Source of the DNA: Strongyloides papillosus
Taxonomy: Eukaryota; Nematoda; Chromadorea; Rhabditida; Strongyloididae
Assembly: GCA_005656395.1 (NCBI GenBank)
Contig: SRSI01000078.1
Coordinates: 620,001-684,000, forward strand
Direction: 5' to 3'
DNA length: 64,000 nt
Below the pieces are notes generated by a model. That model searched no databases. It saw nothing but the letters and a program-made list of their open reading frames with translations, and had not been told where the DNA came from. Both the position numbers and the translations under genes were made by a program. Positions 48,601-61,950 of this stretch are shown here, piece by piece (the first letter of the stretch is position 1; every line of letters begins with the position of its first letter).

Positions 48601-51600
48601 ACATATATTTAAATATAAAAAATTATAATAATAGCTGTAGGAATTGTTATATTTTTTTCTGTATAGTAAAGTGGCAAAAAATTAAGATGTACTTTTGATA
48701 AAAATCTACATCAAAAGAATAAATATTTAAAGCGTAGAAAAAAGAATGAAATAAGTTAAAAGTACTGTTGAAGTTTTATTGTTATCATTACCACCTGCTG
48801 TGTTATAATTATATGTAAGGAAGGTAAAAAAAAGAAATATTATTTTGATAAATGACAAAAATGTTTATGTATATTTGAAATAAATTATATATTTAACTAT
48901 TATTCATTTTAACAAAATGATAATATACAAGTTATAATATTTAAATAAATTCATACAACTCAATCTTATTCTTCATTAATTATTTAAACTTAATTGACAT
49001 ATTTGTTGAATAGAAAAGTCAAACCTTTTTACAAAATTTACGTCAAAAATCATTGGTAAATAATATGTTGCTAAATTTTATAGAGTTCATGAGAAGTATT
49101 TCTATTTTTAAAGGGAAAATTTATTATATTATTTTAAATTAAAGTTAGAAAAATTAAGGTATTGTAATTGTAAAAAATATTAGTAAAAAACATATATTTA
49201 AATGTTTTAGAAATTTTAGTCTATCTCTAGATGAATCTCATTTTTAAAAAAAAATTAGATCGATCAAAAAAAAGCATAATAATAATAATTGCTATAACTT
49301 TATCTCTCTAATTATATATTATCATGACATCATCACAAGAAACATAAAAGCATAAAAAATTGTCAAAAAAAGAATTGGTAATGATTGTTTTTAGAAATCG
49401 TATATATTTTAAAGACAAAAAACAAATAATGATTAAGTTTAAAAAGTTATATTTCGTTTGTAATTTTAATAGATAAAAAAAACGGAATAGACAAAAAAAA
49501 TTTAATTTAATTTTCCATTTTTTTCCATTTTAAGTAATGAGACATATATCAATTATATAAATTTTTTAACAAAAAAATCAGCTCTGCTAAAAGATACTTT
49601 TTTAAGTAAAATTACTTGCTTGTTTTTTTTATTGTAAATTACTTAAATACAATTTTTTGAGAAAATAAAAAACGATTAAGGTAGAGTGTATGATTTTGTT
49701 TAACAATTAACAAAATTAAACTTTTTTTATATGTAATAATTTTTCTCATAAATTTAAAAATAATTTAAATTATTAATCATGAAAACGAATAAAAATATGA
49801 CAAAATGAAACTTAATTTACATATCGTTAAATATATAGTAAGATATATTTTATGTCAATATATAAAAATATCTCTACAAAACCGTTAAAATAAATGAAGA
49901 ACATATCACTTTTAGCTTCAAATTATGTGTATATATAAATATTTTAAAATATAATTTGTGAAAGGATTATAGGAATAGCCTAATATATAGTATTTCTAGA
50001 TCCGGTTGGTAATTAGTGACATATGATTATCCTAAACGGCAAGAATCATTTTTGGGTAAAGCTTACTTTCCATAGATGTGTTAATAGTTAAAATTAAAAT
50101 AAATGGATAATTAAAAATTAGTAAAAATAGAATTATAAAGTATATCTCATTGATATAAATATATACTTATATATGTATCGTATCTTTTTTCTTTTTTTAT
50201 CTTCCTTTTTAATAAATGACATAGAAACATTTTAATAAATACACAATTTTGTTACTGATTTAAAAAAAATATTTGTTGAAGCATAAATATAAGACTACGC
50301 AAATATATTATAAACCATAAAACAAAAATGTTTAACGTTTATGGGACTTTTATTAGAAGTTTCTTAAAGACTAACAAAAAATTACTTTAGGACTTCACTT
50401 TATAAATATTTAGACTTGAAAGATGAATTAAAAAATATTAACAGAAACATTCATTTTTGTTTTTGATATCAATTATATATATGTATATTTTTTGCTTAAA
50501 ATTATATTTGTAATGAAAATAAGGTGATGAAGAGATAAAAAAATTAATTTTTGTTAATTTTATTAGCATTTTTGGTACCAAAATTTTTAGTAAATAAATT
50601 ATGGTCTAAAATAAAATTTTTGTAAATGAATAAATATATAGGCAACATATGAGAAAAAAATTTTTAAATAAATATGAAATATAACGTGTTTTTTTTAAAT
50701 TTTTTATAGACCAATTTTACAAATATGTTTATATTATTATTTATATAACGTTACATGAAAAAATTAATGTTATTATACAATGTTTGACGATTAATTGAAG
50801 TGTTAAAGTAAAAAAAAGATAATATAAAAAGAGAAAGATAAGAGTTAATATAATAATATGGAGAAAAAACATCATCATTGATATAATGATAAATAATGAG
50901 ATTTTATCAAAAGCTACTCCTACTATTAAAATGTAAAACTTTGTTTGTTATTTTTTTACTCAAAAAACCTCTTCATTAAGATAGTTATGATAGTAGGACA
51001 ATAAAATTATTTCTAAAATATATTACACTTTAAAATAACAAAAAAGCAATTGATCATTTTTTATACTCTTAATCCTTTTAAAGTGTATTATTTTAAACAG
51101 TTCATATTAAAATAATGTTTGCTAAAGTTATAAATAATTGAGAAATTTATTCAATGTTTTTTGTTGTCCTTAAAATTTAAATAGAATTATAAAACAAAAA
51201 AACCTATTATAATCTATAGTTTTTTTAAATAAAGTTTTTCATTGATAAACTTTGAATAAATCATGATTATTCATTATTATAAGAATCATCCTACTTGTTT
51301 ATTTTTATGTATCTATTTAAGGATGAAGAAGAAGTTTTTGAGATGAGTGAGTTAAGATATAGTAAAAATTTTTTGATGATGGTAAGCTTTAAAGTTTAAG
51401 AAAAGGTTAATGAATTTTATTTATAATTGGATATTGTTTTAAAGAATACTGTCATTTCATAATGTGGAAGTATATTTGGGTAATGGTAGATTTTAAAAAT
51501 TATTATAATGAAATATTTATTTCAAAAAGGTTGAAGACCACTAAAAATAGTTGTTAATGTAATAGGATAACATTTTATTTTCTCTATTTTTATGAGGAAA

Positions 51601-54600
51601 AGTTCAACAAACTAAAGTGCCAATAATAAAAATATTTAAAAATATCATACCAATGAGATACTAAACCCACTTTTAAGTGGGAGAGGAGAGAGAGAAGGAT
51701 TAGCTGATATATTCATTAAAATAGAATATTAACATAAAGTATAATAAAAAATTTCAATATCTTTATATTTATCTATATATGTATCCTGAAAAGGGCTCAA
51801 TTTTTGTTAGTTAAAAGTTTTATAACATTTAAATGTAAATGACTTAAAATATTAAAATTTGACAATTACAAATACCTCAAATAATATAAACATTTAGTCT
51901 TAAAATGTTTGTTTGATGTTCTTTCCATGAAAATTCTAAATATATGTATATTTTTTTACTCTTTATAACTGGTTAAATATTTTTACCTTATTAACATGCC
52001 AAAATCATGTCTATAAGGAAGAGGAAACTTTACGGGAATTTTAAAATATATACCTAGTATCTATTGTGTATAAAAAATTTCAAGAAAAGCTCTATTTTTC
52101 TAAATTTAAAAAAATAATAACTTTTTCTTTTTTTTAAAAAAAAAAGATTAGATTAAATTTTGTAAGATAAAAAATTTATCACAATAAAGAAGATAATTAG
52201 GAGGAAAAAATTTCTTTCCTTCCCATTCATGATAATATATTGAAAATTGAATATCATCATTGTTATTGGAGAACTTCTTCAAGAACTAAATATCCCTCTT
52301 TTTTTTCTCTTACAAAATAAAAAATAATTTATCACACAAAGGAGGAAGATAATGTAGTAAGATACATGTGTTGTTATTGTCATGAATAGATAAATAAGAG
52401 CTAACAAAAATTCAAAAGTGATTCTCAAAGTTTTTAAAAATACATACTAATAATAAATTTGACACAATTTGAATTTAATTATTCTTTAAAAACAAAAAAA
52501 ACCAAAGAAAGTTTTATTAGAAAACCAAAATTAATTATTAAAAGATATTTTTTTAATATTCTATCTTATTTTTATTCTCTATAAAAACAAGGAGTAGAAA
52601 TAATGGTTGAAATTTATATAGTAGAAAAATTACATAATTTAAATCATTTATTAATAAATTATTATAACATTCTTAAAAGAGAAGAAATGATGTATAAATA
52701 TTTCTGTAAATAAATCTTCCTATATGTTGAGTGGCAAATTTTTTTAATGTCAAAAATGATAATTTATAAATAATAAATATTTGAAGATGTGTTTTAAAGA
52801 AATTTTTTTACCACAAACCGGAAGTTTTAGTTATTATAAAAATTTTTTTTAATTACATGGTACCGCAACATATGTCACGATATATATATTAAATAAGTAA
52901 AAATTTAGGAAGATACATATTTTGTAGAATGAGGAAAAGTTTTAAGGAATATTAAAGTATGTAATTACACATTTCGATACTTTAAAATTTCAGGAAAAAA
53001 AGCTTTTTTTATATTTCTACTAAATTAAGGATATTTAAAAAATTCTTAATTGTTTATGTACATATATAATTCGTTAAAAATTTTTAACATATCTTGATTG
53101 TCATAATTATTATTATCTTACAGATGGTTTTTTAAAAAAATATGTATATATCATTATATATGTTATTTTTTAAATTAATAGTAAATGTTAGAAAATTTGT
53201 GATAATAATATATTCTAAAAAAATAATTTTAAAAACATATATTATTATAAAAATTAGAAAATGAATAAATAGGGGAAAAATAACAATATACTCATTAATA
53301 TATCTTACGTTTTTAAGGTGATAAAATTATATTATTGAGTACCCTTCTTTATGCAATGATGCACTAGATCTACACATTTTTTATAATATAATTACTTTCA
53401 TAAGACAAGGTAATTTTAAAACAGTATAAAAAATCAAAGACAAAAAAATATTTTGAGGAGGGGAGACTTTTGTGTTTATATGAGTATATTAATACATTGT
53501 GCAAAAATAGTAAGAAAATTATAAATTTTAAACAAAATTTGTTTGATAAAAGATTATTTCTAAAAGGCATGTCTCTGTACAAGATAGTGTCAGGTGGATT
53601 TTTAAATTAATACAAAATAATTGCAGCAAACTATTTGTAATTTAGCATATGCTTTGGTAAATGTAAACGAAATATTTAAATAACATATAAAAAAAAAGAT
53701 TTTTATATTTTTTAGATTCAAGTAAAGAAAATATTTATAGTAACGTTTTAAAATTAACTTAATGTAGTTAAAGATGAAAGAAAAATGATATAGGAAATAA
53801 AAAAATTGAAAGTGTTGTCGAAACAGAGTATTGTTTAAACAAAAGAAATTCATGTTTTTAATTTAAAATTTATTTAAATTTAATTGTTTTAATAATTTGC
53901 AAACAGTACAACGTATTTATTGAAAAAAATGTTTTAGAAGAAAAATATATTATTGTGCTTCTTCTTCTGGATACTAATTTTCTTCTATTAAACTATAATT
54001 CATTACCACATAGTTATTTAATAATACATCCTCGTGAAATTGAAAATCTTAAATTTTTTTCTTTATATGTTGTCAAAGATATTTATGTTAAAAATTTATT
54101 TATTTAAAGAATAACAATATAATAATAAGGAAATTATGTTTTTAATTAAAAATTATACAAATCAAAATTATTTGTTTTATGAGACAAAGTAAAGTGAGCA
54201 TAGCAGAAGTCATTAAAATTCTATTGATATAAACAATAAACAATAGTTTATACTTAACGTTAATAAATTTTTGTTTCTTTATAATCGTTAATCCATAATT
54301 ACTATTTTAAAATAACTAATTTACAAAATTTACTAGATTATTTTCTTCAAGATACGAAGTGTGGAATGATATACAATATGGCAATTAATCTACATAACAA
54401 TACTTTCCCTCTTCTTTTTTTTCACCATCGTAAAAAACAAGTTACAAATGGTTAGAATTTATTCTTAACAATAAAGAGAATTATGATCACTGTGAAGTTA
54501 ATTTTTGAAGGAAATTATTAAAGATTTTTGGAGATTATATATAATAAATGAAGAACAGCCTTTTTAAAAGTTCATAGTCATTTGTTTATTAATATTTTTG

Positions 54601-57165
54601 TCAAAATGAATTATATATTGGTGATTCTTTTCGATAATTATGACACTGACTGGTAGCGGTATAATTTCTCTTATATATCCTGAAATGTCTACTAAGATAC
54701 ATCTAAACTTTTAAAATCTTTAAACATATCATTTAATAAACATCTTTTTCAATATATCATATTACAAAAAGTGTTAATAAAAAGTTTGTTTCCTTTAACT
54801 TTATATATCAATCACAGTTTTGTATTTCATTATCTTTATCACAATTATGTACCAATTTAATATGAATGTTTATAGATAGACATATTATATTCTTTTCATC
54901 ATATTATAAATTACTATTTGTTACAAGGTTGTAAAATTTAAAATAATGATAGATTTTTATTAAAAGTTCATAAGATACAGTTTAACTAAATTAACATATA
55001 TTATTTACTTGAACATCTGTAAAGTGTATTTTAAAATAATTTATAGGAAGGTTATTTTTTTACTGGAAAGTTCAAGTAAAATTAATGATTGTAAAAGTTT
55101 TAGATCGCCACCTTCTTTTTTTAAATATGTTTCATCTTTTCTATTAAATCGTCTAATTTATTTACTCAAAAAAATTAACGGAAATCCTTTTTATTAATAA
55201 AAAAATGATACTGTTGCTCCATTAAAACTAATAATTGATGCACTTTATTTTAATTTATCTTTTGTAAAAAATTACAATATAATATAGTATTTAAACATTT
55301 TATAAATCATTAAAGGTTTTTTTCTTAATTCAATAAATTTTATAATATATTAAAGGAATTTTTTATTTAATTTTTTCCATACATTAATATATTGTACAAT
55401 ATTAATTGGTAAAATTTGTCAAGTATCTTAATTTAATAGAAGATGACTAATTATTTTGTAATCGACAATGAACAGACAAGTAGTTAAGGGATATCTCTAT
55501 TAACATCTATTTGACATTTCTTATCATTATACAAATTTTTATTCTATCATTTCTCTAAATTTCTATAATCTTTTATCAAGTTTTTTTAGTAAAAACAATT
55601 TTCTAATGAATTTTTACAATTTAATATTCAGTATTTATTTTTTTAATTATATTTTGCTTTAATATATTCATTGGAATAGACAAATTGTGATTAATGATAC
55701 GGATATTACTATTGAATGTATAATGTCATCTATTACTTTTAATAAATATAATTACGTGATAATAGAGTCTATGAAAATGATAATTAATTAAACGTTACGA
55801 ATAAACTTGTTTCAAATATAAAAGATTTATTATTAAGTTATCAAAAAATTATAGTCATCTTGATTATATACTTGGAAAAAAAGTAAACCTAATGATAGTA
55901 AATGTTCCAACTTCATAATATAATATTTGTCATTTTTATCGTTTTTTTTACCACCTTTAATAAACATTTATGGTATTTCTTTTTAAAAAAAAAGTATGTT
56001 AATACAATTATGCATTGCACATACACTTTCAGATCTATCACTACTTGATCAATTGATAAAACTTCATTTAACACTGAAAAACCACCACATGATAAAGTTT
56101 AATAATATACACGTCTTTTATATTTAAATATCTTCATTTCCAAAAACTAACATCAAAATTTTTTAATGTGTCTTGGAGGCGCATCTATTGAAATTTTAGT
56201 GGAAAAGATGGAGTATTATGAATAAACGTCCATACAAAACTTACATTCTCTTTCCCATTTTTACTTATTTACATATCATTTCTTCCTCCATCACAATAAC
56301 ATCTTTATCATTTTTCTATCTCTCTTTCCATCATCTACCTACTTATTCTCCCCTTTTACAATATTTGATATTTTAAAAATAAATTTTAACCTTTTTATTT
56401 TATGTTATTTATCAAAATACCAACAAAAAAATCAAAATTTTATGAGAATTGTATATAATATATTAAAAAATACTATACATAAAAAGAATTTTAACACTTC
56501 ACATTTTACTACTACATCATCTTTAAATAACAGTAATATTTTTATAATATCAAAAGATCATTTAAAAAGTCTATAAAATATTTTTATATTGATATACCAA
56601 AAAAATTTTAAGCCATCATTTTTAATTATCATAAAAAAATTAGTAGTATAGAGAAAGAAGGAGGTTAACGGTGAAAATATGAAGGCGATGATGGGTGAAG
56701 AAATTATCATAAAATATTATATGAATATATTTACTTAAATTAGATAGAGAGTGTATGTGTATATTAAAAACATAAAAGTTAATTAAAATGTTGATTTTGT
56801 GTATTTTTATTAATTAAAAGTGTAAATTAATCATACACAGAGAGACAATTTCAAAATTTAATATAGCAATCTTTTTCTTTTAGTAATATAATAATAATAA
56901 AATAGAATATTTTTATTAATATTTACCTATAAAATTTTATTTTTAATTACTGACCGTTAATTAAAGGATTAAAAAAATTGAAAAGACTGAAGGAAACTTT
57001 TTGATAAGTTACCTCAAGAGATGATCTTTTTTTTGACTGTATTATCAATAAAAAAGATAGGTCCATTTTAACTACATTATATTTATTTTGTAATTAAACA
57101 TCTCTTAACATTGAACATATTTAATTTCAATAAGATAACAACTTTTTTCTCCAAAATAAAGAGAA
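45658..57165. other. 11.5-kb gene-free region upstream of the FGF receptor
   Basis: No credible coding frame on either strand; short frames at 45737, 47296, 53370, 53602 and 55009 are low-complexity. The plus strand is purine-rich over much of 46-53 kb. It becomes pyrimidine-rich around 56.2-56.36 kb (CTCCCCTTTT, TCTCTCTTTCCATC), shortly before the receptor. A GC-richer islet lies at about 49995-50080. Probable regulatory territory for the divergent chemoreceptor and receptor genes. Confidence 0.5.
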
Positions 57166-60100
57166 ATGTTTCATACCATATTACTTGGTGGATTCATTCT
57201 CATTTTGAATTATTTTCCAAGTTTATTTGGATTAAGATTTGAAAGTAAGTTGATACCTTTTTTTTCTACAAAATAAATTTCTATCAATTCTAGATTCATT
57301 ATTTGCTGAAGGACCGCCGAGATTTGAGAAGATTGCAAAATTAACTCATGATGTTTTATTGGGTGAATCAGTAAAATTAGATTGTAGTGCTCTAGCTAGA
57401 CCAGCACCCTCAATTCATTGGTATAGAAATGATATTTTTTTAACATATAACATGTTAAAAAGTGATGAAAGATTACAAGAAAAAAAAATGACACTTGAGA
57501 TTAATGGTATTGAGGTGAAAGATCAAGGGAAATGGGCATGCAAGGCTTGGAATAGTCAAGGATATATATTTAGAAATTTTACAATCGAAGTTATTGGTAA
57601 GTTCATATTTGTTTGTTTAACTTTTTAAAATTAATTTAACTCTTTCTTTTTGTGTGTTGTTTGCATGTACCAATATATATTATTTTTAATCTTTTAGATT
57701 ATTGTGATTACTATAAAAAAGAAGGTATAAATCCTTCAATTGTCCCATTAGAGTGTATTTGTTTATGGTTGACGTTGCATGAAAGAATAACAGAAGAGGA
57801 TGTGTGGGTTGATATAAATAAAACTGATTGCCTACCACATAGAGATTTTATTAAAAGAAATATTCAAAATCTTAATACCGGTATGGAAGTTAAAGAGGAG
57901 GAGGAAGAGGAGACAAGATCAACATTAGGATATGTAACTAAAACATATGAAAGTTATGCTAATAAACTCCTTCCAGCCATCTATACAACAACCCCACATC
58001 CTAAAAAAGAACAAAAGCATGATAATATTGATGATGATCCAATTGAGCATGAAACTGTACCCCCAACAACTGGTGAGTAAATAATTACTTATATTTTTTT
58101 TCCAGATCCAATAAAATTATTTGATATCATTAGTGTGGGAGGAGATAATTTAGAGTATGATAAATTATTTCCTGGCATCATTGATTTAAATAGATTATTT
58201 TATTATCGTAAAAACTTAGTTGGTTGGAATTACCTAACTTTAAATGATAAAATTAAAAGAGCTAAAGAAATTTTAGGAAAACAACCAGACATTCAGGAGA
58301 CTGGTGGAGATGATGATAGTGATGAAAGTCTTTTTGATCCAAGTTTATTGGATAAAAACTATTTAACACAACCCTCTAAAAATCAACCAAAATACAAAGG
58401 ATATAATGAGGGTGAAAGGACAAAACCATATTTTAAAGGTAAAAATGATTCAGAAAATATGAAAGAACATATTGTTGTACCAGCTGGTAAGACAATAAAT
58501 TTACCATGTAAAGCATTTGGTGTCCCAGAACCTGATACTGTATGGTTTAGAAATTATAAATTAATCATGGGTGGGACAACAAGACCAACTGGTTCAATAT
58601 ATAAAAAAAGAAAGTGGTCTTTACAGATTGAAGATATCTCGGATGCTGATTCTGGTACCTTTATATGTGAAGCATTCAATTCTCAGGGTAGTGCTAAAAA
58701 AACATATATTGTTGAGGTAGTTGATAGATTACGTACCAAACCAATAATGGTACCAGGGATTTTACAAAGTCAATCAATTGATACCAATAAAACAGCAAAT
58801 TTTACTTGTCGATACATTAGTGACTTGACTCCACATATTATGTGGGTTAAATTGAAGAAAAATACTGATCATGATTTTGTTGTTTTTAATCACACCTCTC
58901 CGAAGTATAAATTTAATTACACTGATGTTATGGAAAATCCAAGAGCAACAATTATTGATGGTATTGATACAACAACGTTACTTATTAATAATGTAACGAT
59001 TGAAGATAAAGGTGTTTATGCGTGTTTAATTGGAAATTCTTTAGGATTTGTAAGTTTATTTGTAAAATCGAATAATAATCTAATTAATTTCATAGACAAT
59101 GGATATGGCTAATTTAACGGTAAACGAATTTCATACATATATTATCAAAACCCTCGATCCATCAAATGTTAATATATCACCATACATAATTTACGCTTCA
59201 ATCGTTGGTTTAATTCTCTTTGCTTTAGTAATCGGTAGTGGAATATATTGTTGGTTGACGAGGAAAAAGAATGCTGATCAATTTAAAGTCTTCAATCCTG
59301 ATGATGTCAATGTTGGTGTTAAGAAAATTGTATCAATTGTCCCTAAAAAAGTCAATAATTGTGATCCGAATTGGTCAGATTTCACCTCATCATATGAAAT
59401 ATCTATAAGACAGGTGTTGTCGAAGCACCATTGTGTTAATAATGATGTCCCAGGACTAGCTAATTATGAAGCTGAAACAGATCCAAAGTGGGAGATTGAT
59501 AGAAATAGATTACAGATGTTAAGCATACTTGGTGAAGGGGCTTTTGGCCAAGTATGGAAAGGTTTGCTAACACAAAAGACTTCTAAAGGTGGTAAAGGAG
59601 AAACAATACCAGTTGCAGTAAAAAAATTGAAGAGAGATGCTCAAGAGAAGGAGTTTGTTGATTTGATCGGTGAGATGCAAACATTTAAATCCATTGGACA
59701 TCATGAAAATATCTTATCATTATTGGGGTGTTGTACTGGACGTGGTCCATTACTAATGGTTTTACAATTATGCAAATATGGCAATTTACGTGATTTCCTA
59801 CGATCACATCGTCCTAACGAAGTTAGAGAGGCTAATGAAAGAAGAATTCAAGGTATACAGAATGAATTGGATGTCTTCGATACCTCGACAGTTAATTATT
59901 TGAAACCTCTTGATGGTAGTGATAATGAACCAGTACAAAGTTTAACACAAAGGCATCTTGTACAATTTGCTCTTCAAATAGCATCGGGAATGGAGCATCT
60001 AGCAAAAAGAAAAATAATCCATAGAGATTTAGCTGCAAGGAATGTTCTTGTCGCTGATAATTATGTTTTAAAGATATCAGATTTTGGTTTGTCTCGTGAT

Positions 60101-61195
60101 ATTAATTTAAATAACTATTATCGTAAGAAAGAGAATGGGAGGTTACCAATAAAATGGATGGCACTAGAAGCTTTAGACTCATTAGTCTACACCTTGGCGT
60201 CTGATGTTTGGTCATTTGGTATATTATTATGGGAAATAATGACATTAGGCGGTACACCATATCCAACCATTGATATGGCAAAATTATTTACTATTCTTAA
60301 AAAAGGTTATAGAATGGAGGCACCACATAATTGTCCTCAAGAGATATATAATGTTATGCAAGCTTGTTGGCAAGAGAAACCTGATGACAGACCAAATTTC
60401 ACAGCAATAATTGATTATTTTCAATGGATGATAAAGAATGATGATGCACTACAAAGAGGTGAAATTATTGAGTATGAATCTAGTGATGATGAGAGTAAAG
60501 ATGAGACAAATGCTTTACTTCCAAAAGTTGATAATAAAAATTTGTTGAAGAAGACAAAGTTAATTAGAGGTCTTGATGAGGTTGTTGTTATTGAACCTGA
60601 AGTAAGTTTTTATCACATAATATCGATAATTATATTTTTTTAAATTTTCCAGGATGTCCGAAGAAATAGGATGACTGAAGCAATGACAGCAAGAGCTAGT
60701 GAAATATTTAGATCACCAGGTATTATAGAGAAAGCATTTGACATTGATTCAAGTGAAGGAAACTCGCCATGGTACAATGGGGACGATCATGAAATGTCAC
60801 CAGGAAGTAGGAAAAGAATTAGAAGAGATTCATCACCAATACATTACATTCAAACACAATCAAGTCCCCCTCCATTACCACCAAGATTGGGAAGACCAGA
60901 GAGAGAGAAACATAAATTATCCAATGAAATATATAATAATCATCCAATTATTCCAACAATATTACCAAAAATTAATGAGGAACTAGAGAGTTCTAGAGCT
61001 AGTAAAAAATCATCTTCAGAGAATAGTAGTGGATCCAATGAAACAGAAAAATCTAACGGTATATCACAATATTATAATACAAATATGGGAGGAAAAGATA
61101 TTAAGCGATATCAACCAAGTGAATTATCATCCCTCCATCAAAGTAGTAGTCGTAAAATTTTAAATAAAAAATCAAATTCATCAAACGGTTCGTGA
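57166..61195 (+). CDS. egl-15: fibroblast growth factor receptor, EGL-15 type
   Basis: Six exons (57166-57244, 57294-57596, 57698-58072, 58106-59049, 59096-60601, 60653-61195) join in frame to 1,249 aa. Order: signal peptide; Ig1 (LDCSALARP...WACKAWN, about aa 40-127); an EGL-15-type insert (aa 128 to about 370) with an EEEEEE acidic stretch; Ig2 (LPCKAFGVPEPD...FICEAFNSQG); Ig3 (FTCRYISD...YACLIGNSLG); a transmembrane segment near aa 598-622. The split tyrosine kinase follows: GEGAFGQVWKG, VAVKKLK, HRDLAARN, DFGLSRD, YYRKKENGRLPIKWMALEAL. The tail has PPPLPPRLGRP, a class II SH3 ligand, and a YYNT motif. It should bind FGF (EGL-17/LET-756 type) and signal through SEM-5/Ras. The apparent frame change near 59050 is a 46-nt intron. 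Intron 3 is only 33 nt. Confidence 0.93.
57652..57667 (+). promoter_or_regulatory. paired GTGTG and TGCATG splicing elements before FGFR exon 3
   Basis: In the 101-nt intron 57597-57697, GTGTG (57652-57656) is followed after TTGTT by TGCATG (57662-57667), about 30 nt before the acceptor. In C. elegans egl-15, SUP-12 (GUGUG-type site) and ASD-1/FOX-1 (UGCAUG) bind adjacent elements upstream of the alternative exon between Ig1 and Ig2. Position and motif identity match; the order is reversed relative to the C. elegans arrangement as I remember it. Confidence 0.6.
58073..58105 (+). other. 33-nt intron of the FGF receptor
   Basis: GTGAGT donor and TTTTTTTCCAG acceptor. Reading through would meet an in-frame TAA, and removal restores a phase-1 junction (G|AT), so the intron is needed despite its extreme shortness. 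Confidence 0.75.
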
Positions 61196-61213
61196 AAGTT
61201 TTATTCCCCCTAA

Positions 61214-61294
61214 AGCATGACTAGAAAAAGATTTTTATTTTTATATTATTTGCATGTAAGCATCAAGTAAATTTTTAAAAAAACACAATGCATG
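61214..61294 (+). promoter_or_regulatory. cluster of TGCATG/GCATG elements 3' of FGFR exon 6
   Basis: AGCATG at 61214-61219, TGCATG at 61251-61256 and TGCATG at 61289-61294 lie between the exon 6 stop and the candidate exon at 61353. If that stretch is an intron in some transcripts, RBFOX is a plausible regulator of its use. Confidence 0.45.
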
Positions 61295-61352
61295 AGTATT
61301 ATAATCAGTTTAATTGTTATTTTATGTGAAATAAAAGTAGTATTATTTACAG

Positions 61353-61615
61353 AATTGATATTGACGTCAAAGAATTTAGTTGACTTAAAGAGATGGAAAT
61401 TTGAGGAGACAAAATATGTTCATTCTTGTGAAAGTTCCAGTGGTCGAGGAAGTTCAAATGGGATGTCAGGTTACTATGAAGATATTGAAGAAAATAATTA
61501 TGGGAATGGTATTTACCATCCTAAAAAAGTTTATAATACTGATTATTATACTAGTATTAATTATAATGCTAAATTAATGAAAAAACACGAATATTTAAAC
61601 ATTAATACTAATTAA
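61353..61615 (+). CDS. egl-15: candidate alternative last exon of the FGF receptor
   Basis: A frame open from ATG 61292 to the TAA at 61613-61615 contains a good acceptor (TATTATTTACAG, ending 61352). A GTAAAA donor at 61152 inside exon 6 leaves phase 1, which matches the phase this exon needs. The result would swap the last 14 residues of the 1,249-aa form for about 87 new ones. The new tail is Tyr-rich: YYEDIEENNYGNG, VYNTDYYTSINYN and HEYLNI. YGNG and YLNI fit the YxN consensus for GRB2/SEM-5 SH2 binding, which is where C. elegans EGL-15 recruits SEM-5. Read alone from ATG 61292, it would be a 107-aa protein with a hydrophobic N-terminus; I prefer the exon model. Confidence 0.5.
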
Positions 61616-61950
61616 TTTGTGTTATTATTAATAATATTCTTATAGTAATAAAATTTAATTGATTATGATATACTTTATATATATTCTATGCATATAAGGA
61701 AAAAAGTTTCTTTTTTCATTAGTTTTCTTGTAACGAATTATTGTGGAGTTAGATTGCCTTCATTCATCTATAGAATGCATAAAGAGTATCTCCGTTGTGT
61801 ATATGTCAATTGTGTGGTAGTTAGTATATATAAAGACAAAACGTCCAATAACTTCGTGTACTGTTCTTGCACTGTTCACAATATATTTATTGTTAGATTT
61901 ATTTGACTCCTTTTCGTATTGCTATTTTTTACTTTTATAAATGTAAAAGT
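61616..61950. other. spacer before the katanin-like gene
   Basis: 335 nt. A 72-codon frame at 61688-61906 is not credited. A minimal ATG-TAA start-stop element (61941-61946) sits four bases before the next start codon. Confidence 0.5.

Noticed and set aside
53370..53853. Two minus-strand frames of 70-83 codons
   Set aside because: Phe/Tyr/Leu-rich low-complexity translations of AT-rich DNA without splice or start context.
59040..59115. Apparent frameshift splitting the FGF receptor between Ig3 and the membrane segment
   Set aside because: GTAAGT at 59050 and TTTCATAG ending 59095 define a 46-nt intron that restores the frame.
61688..61906. 72-codon frame between the FGF receptor and the katanin-like gene
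   Set aside because: No motif, no upstream acceptor, and it overlaps the probable promoter of the next gene.
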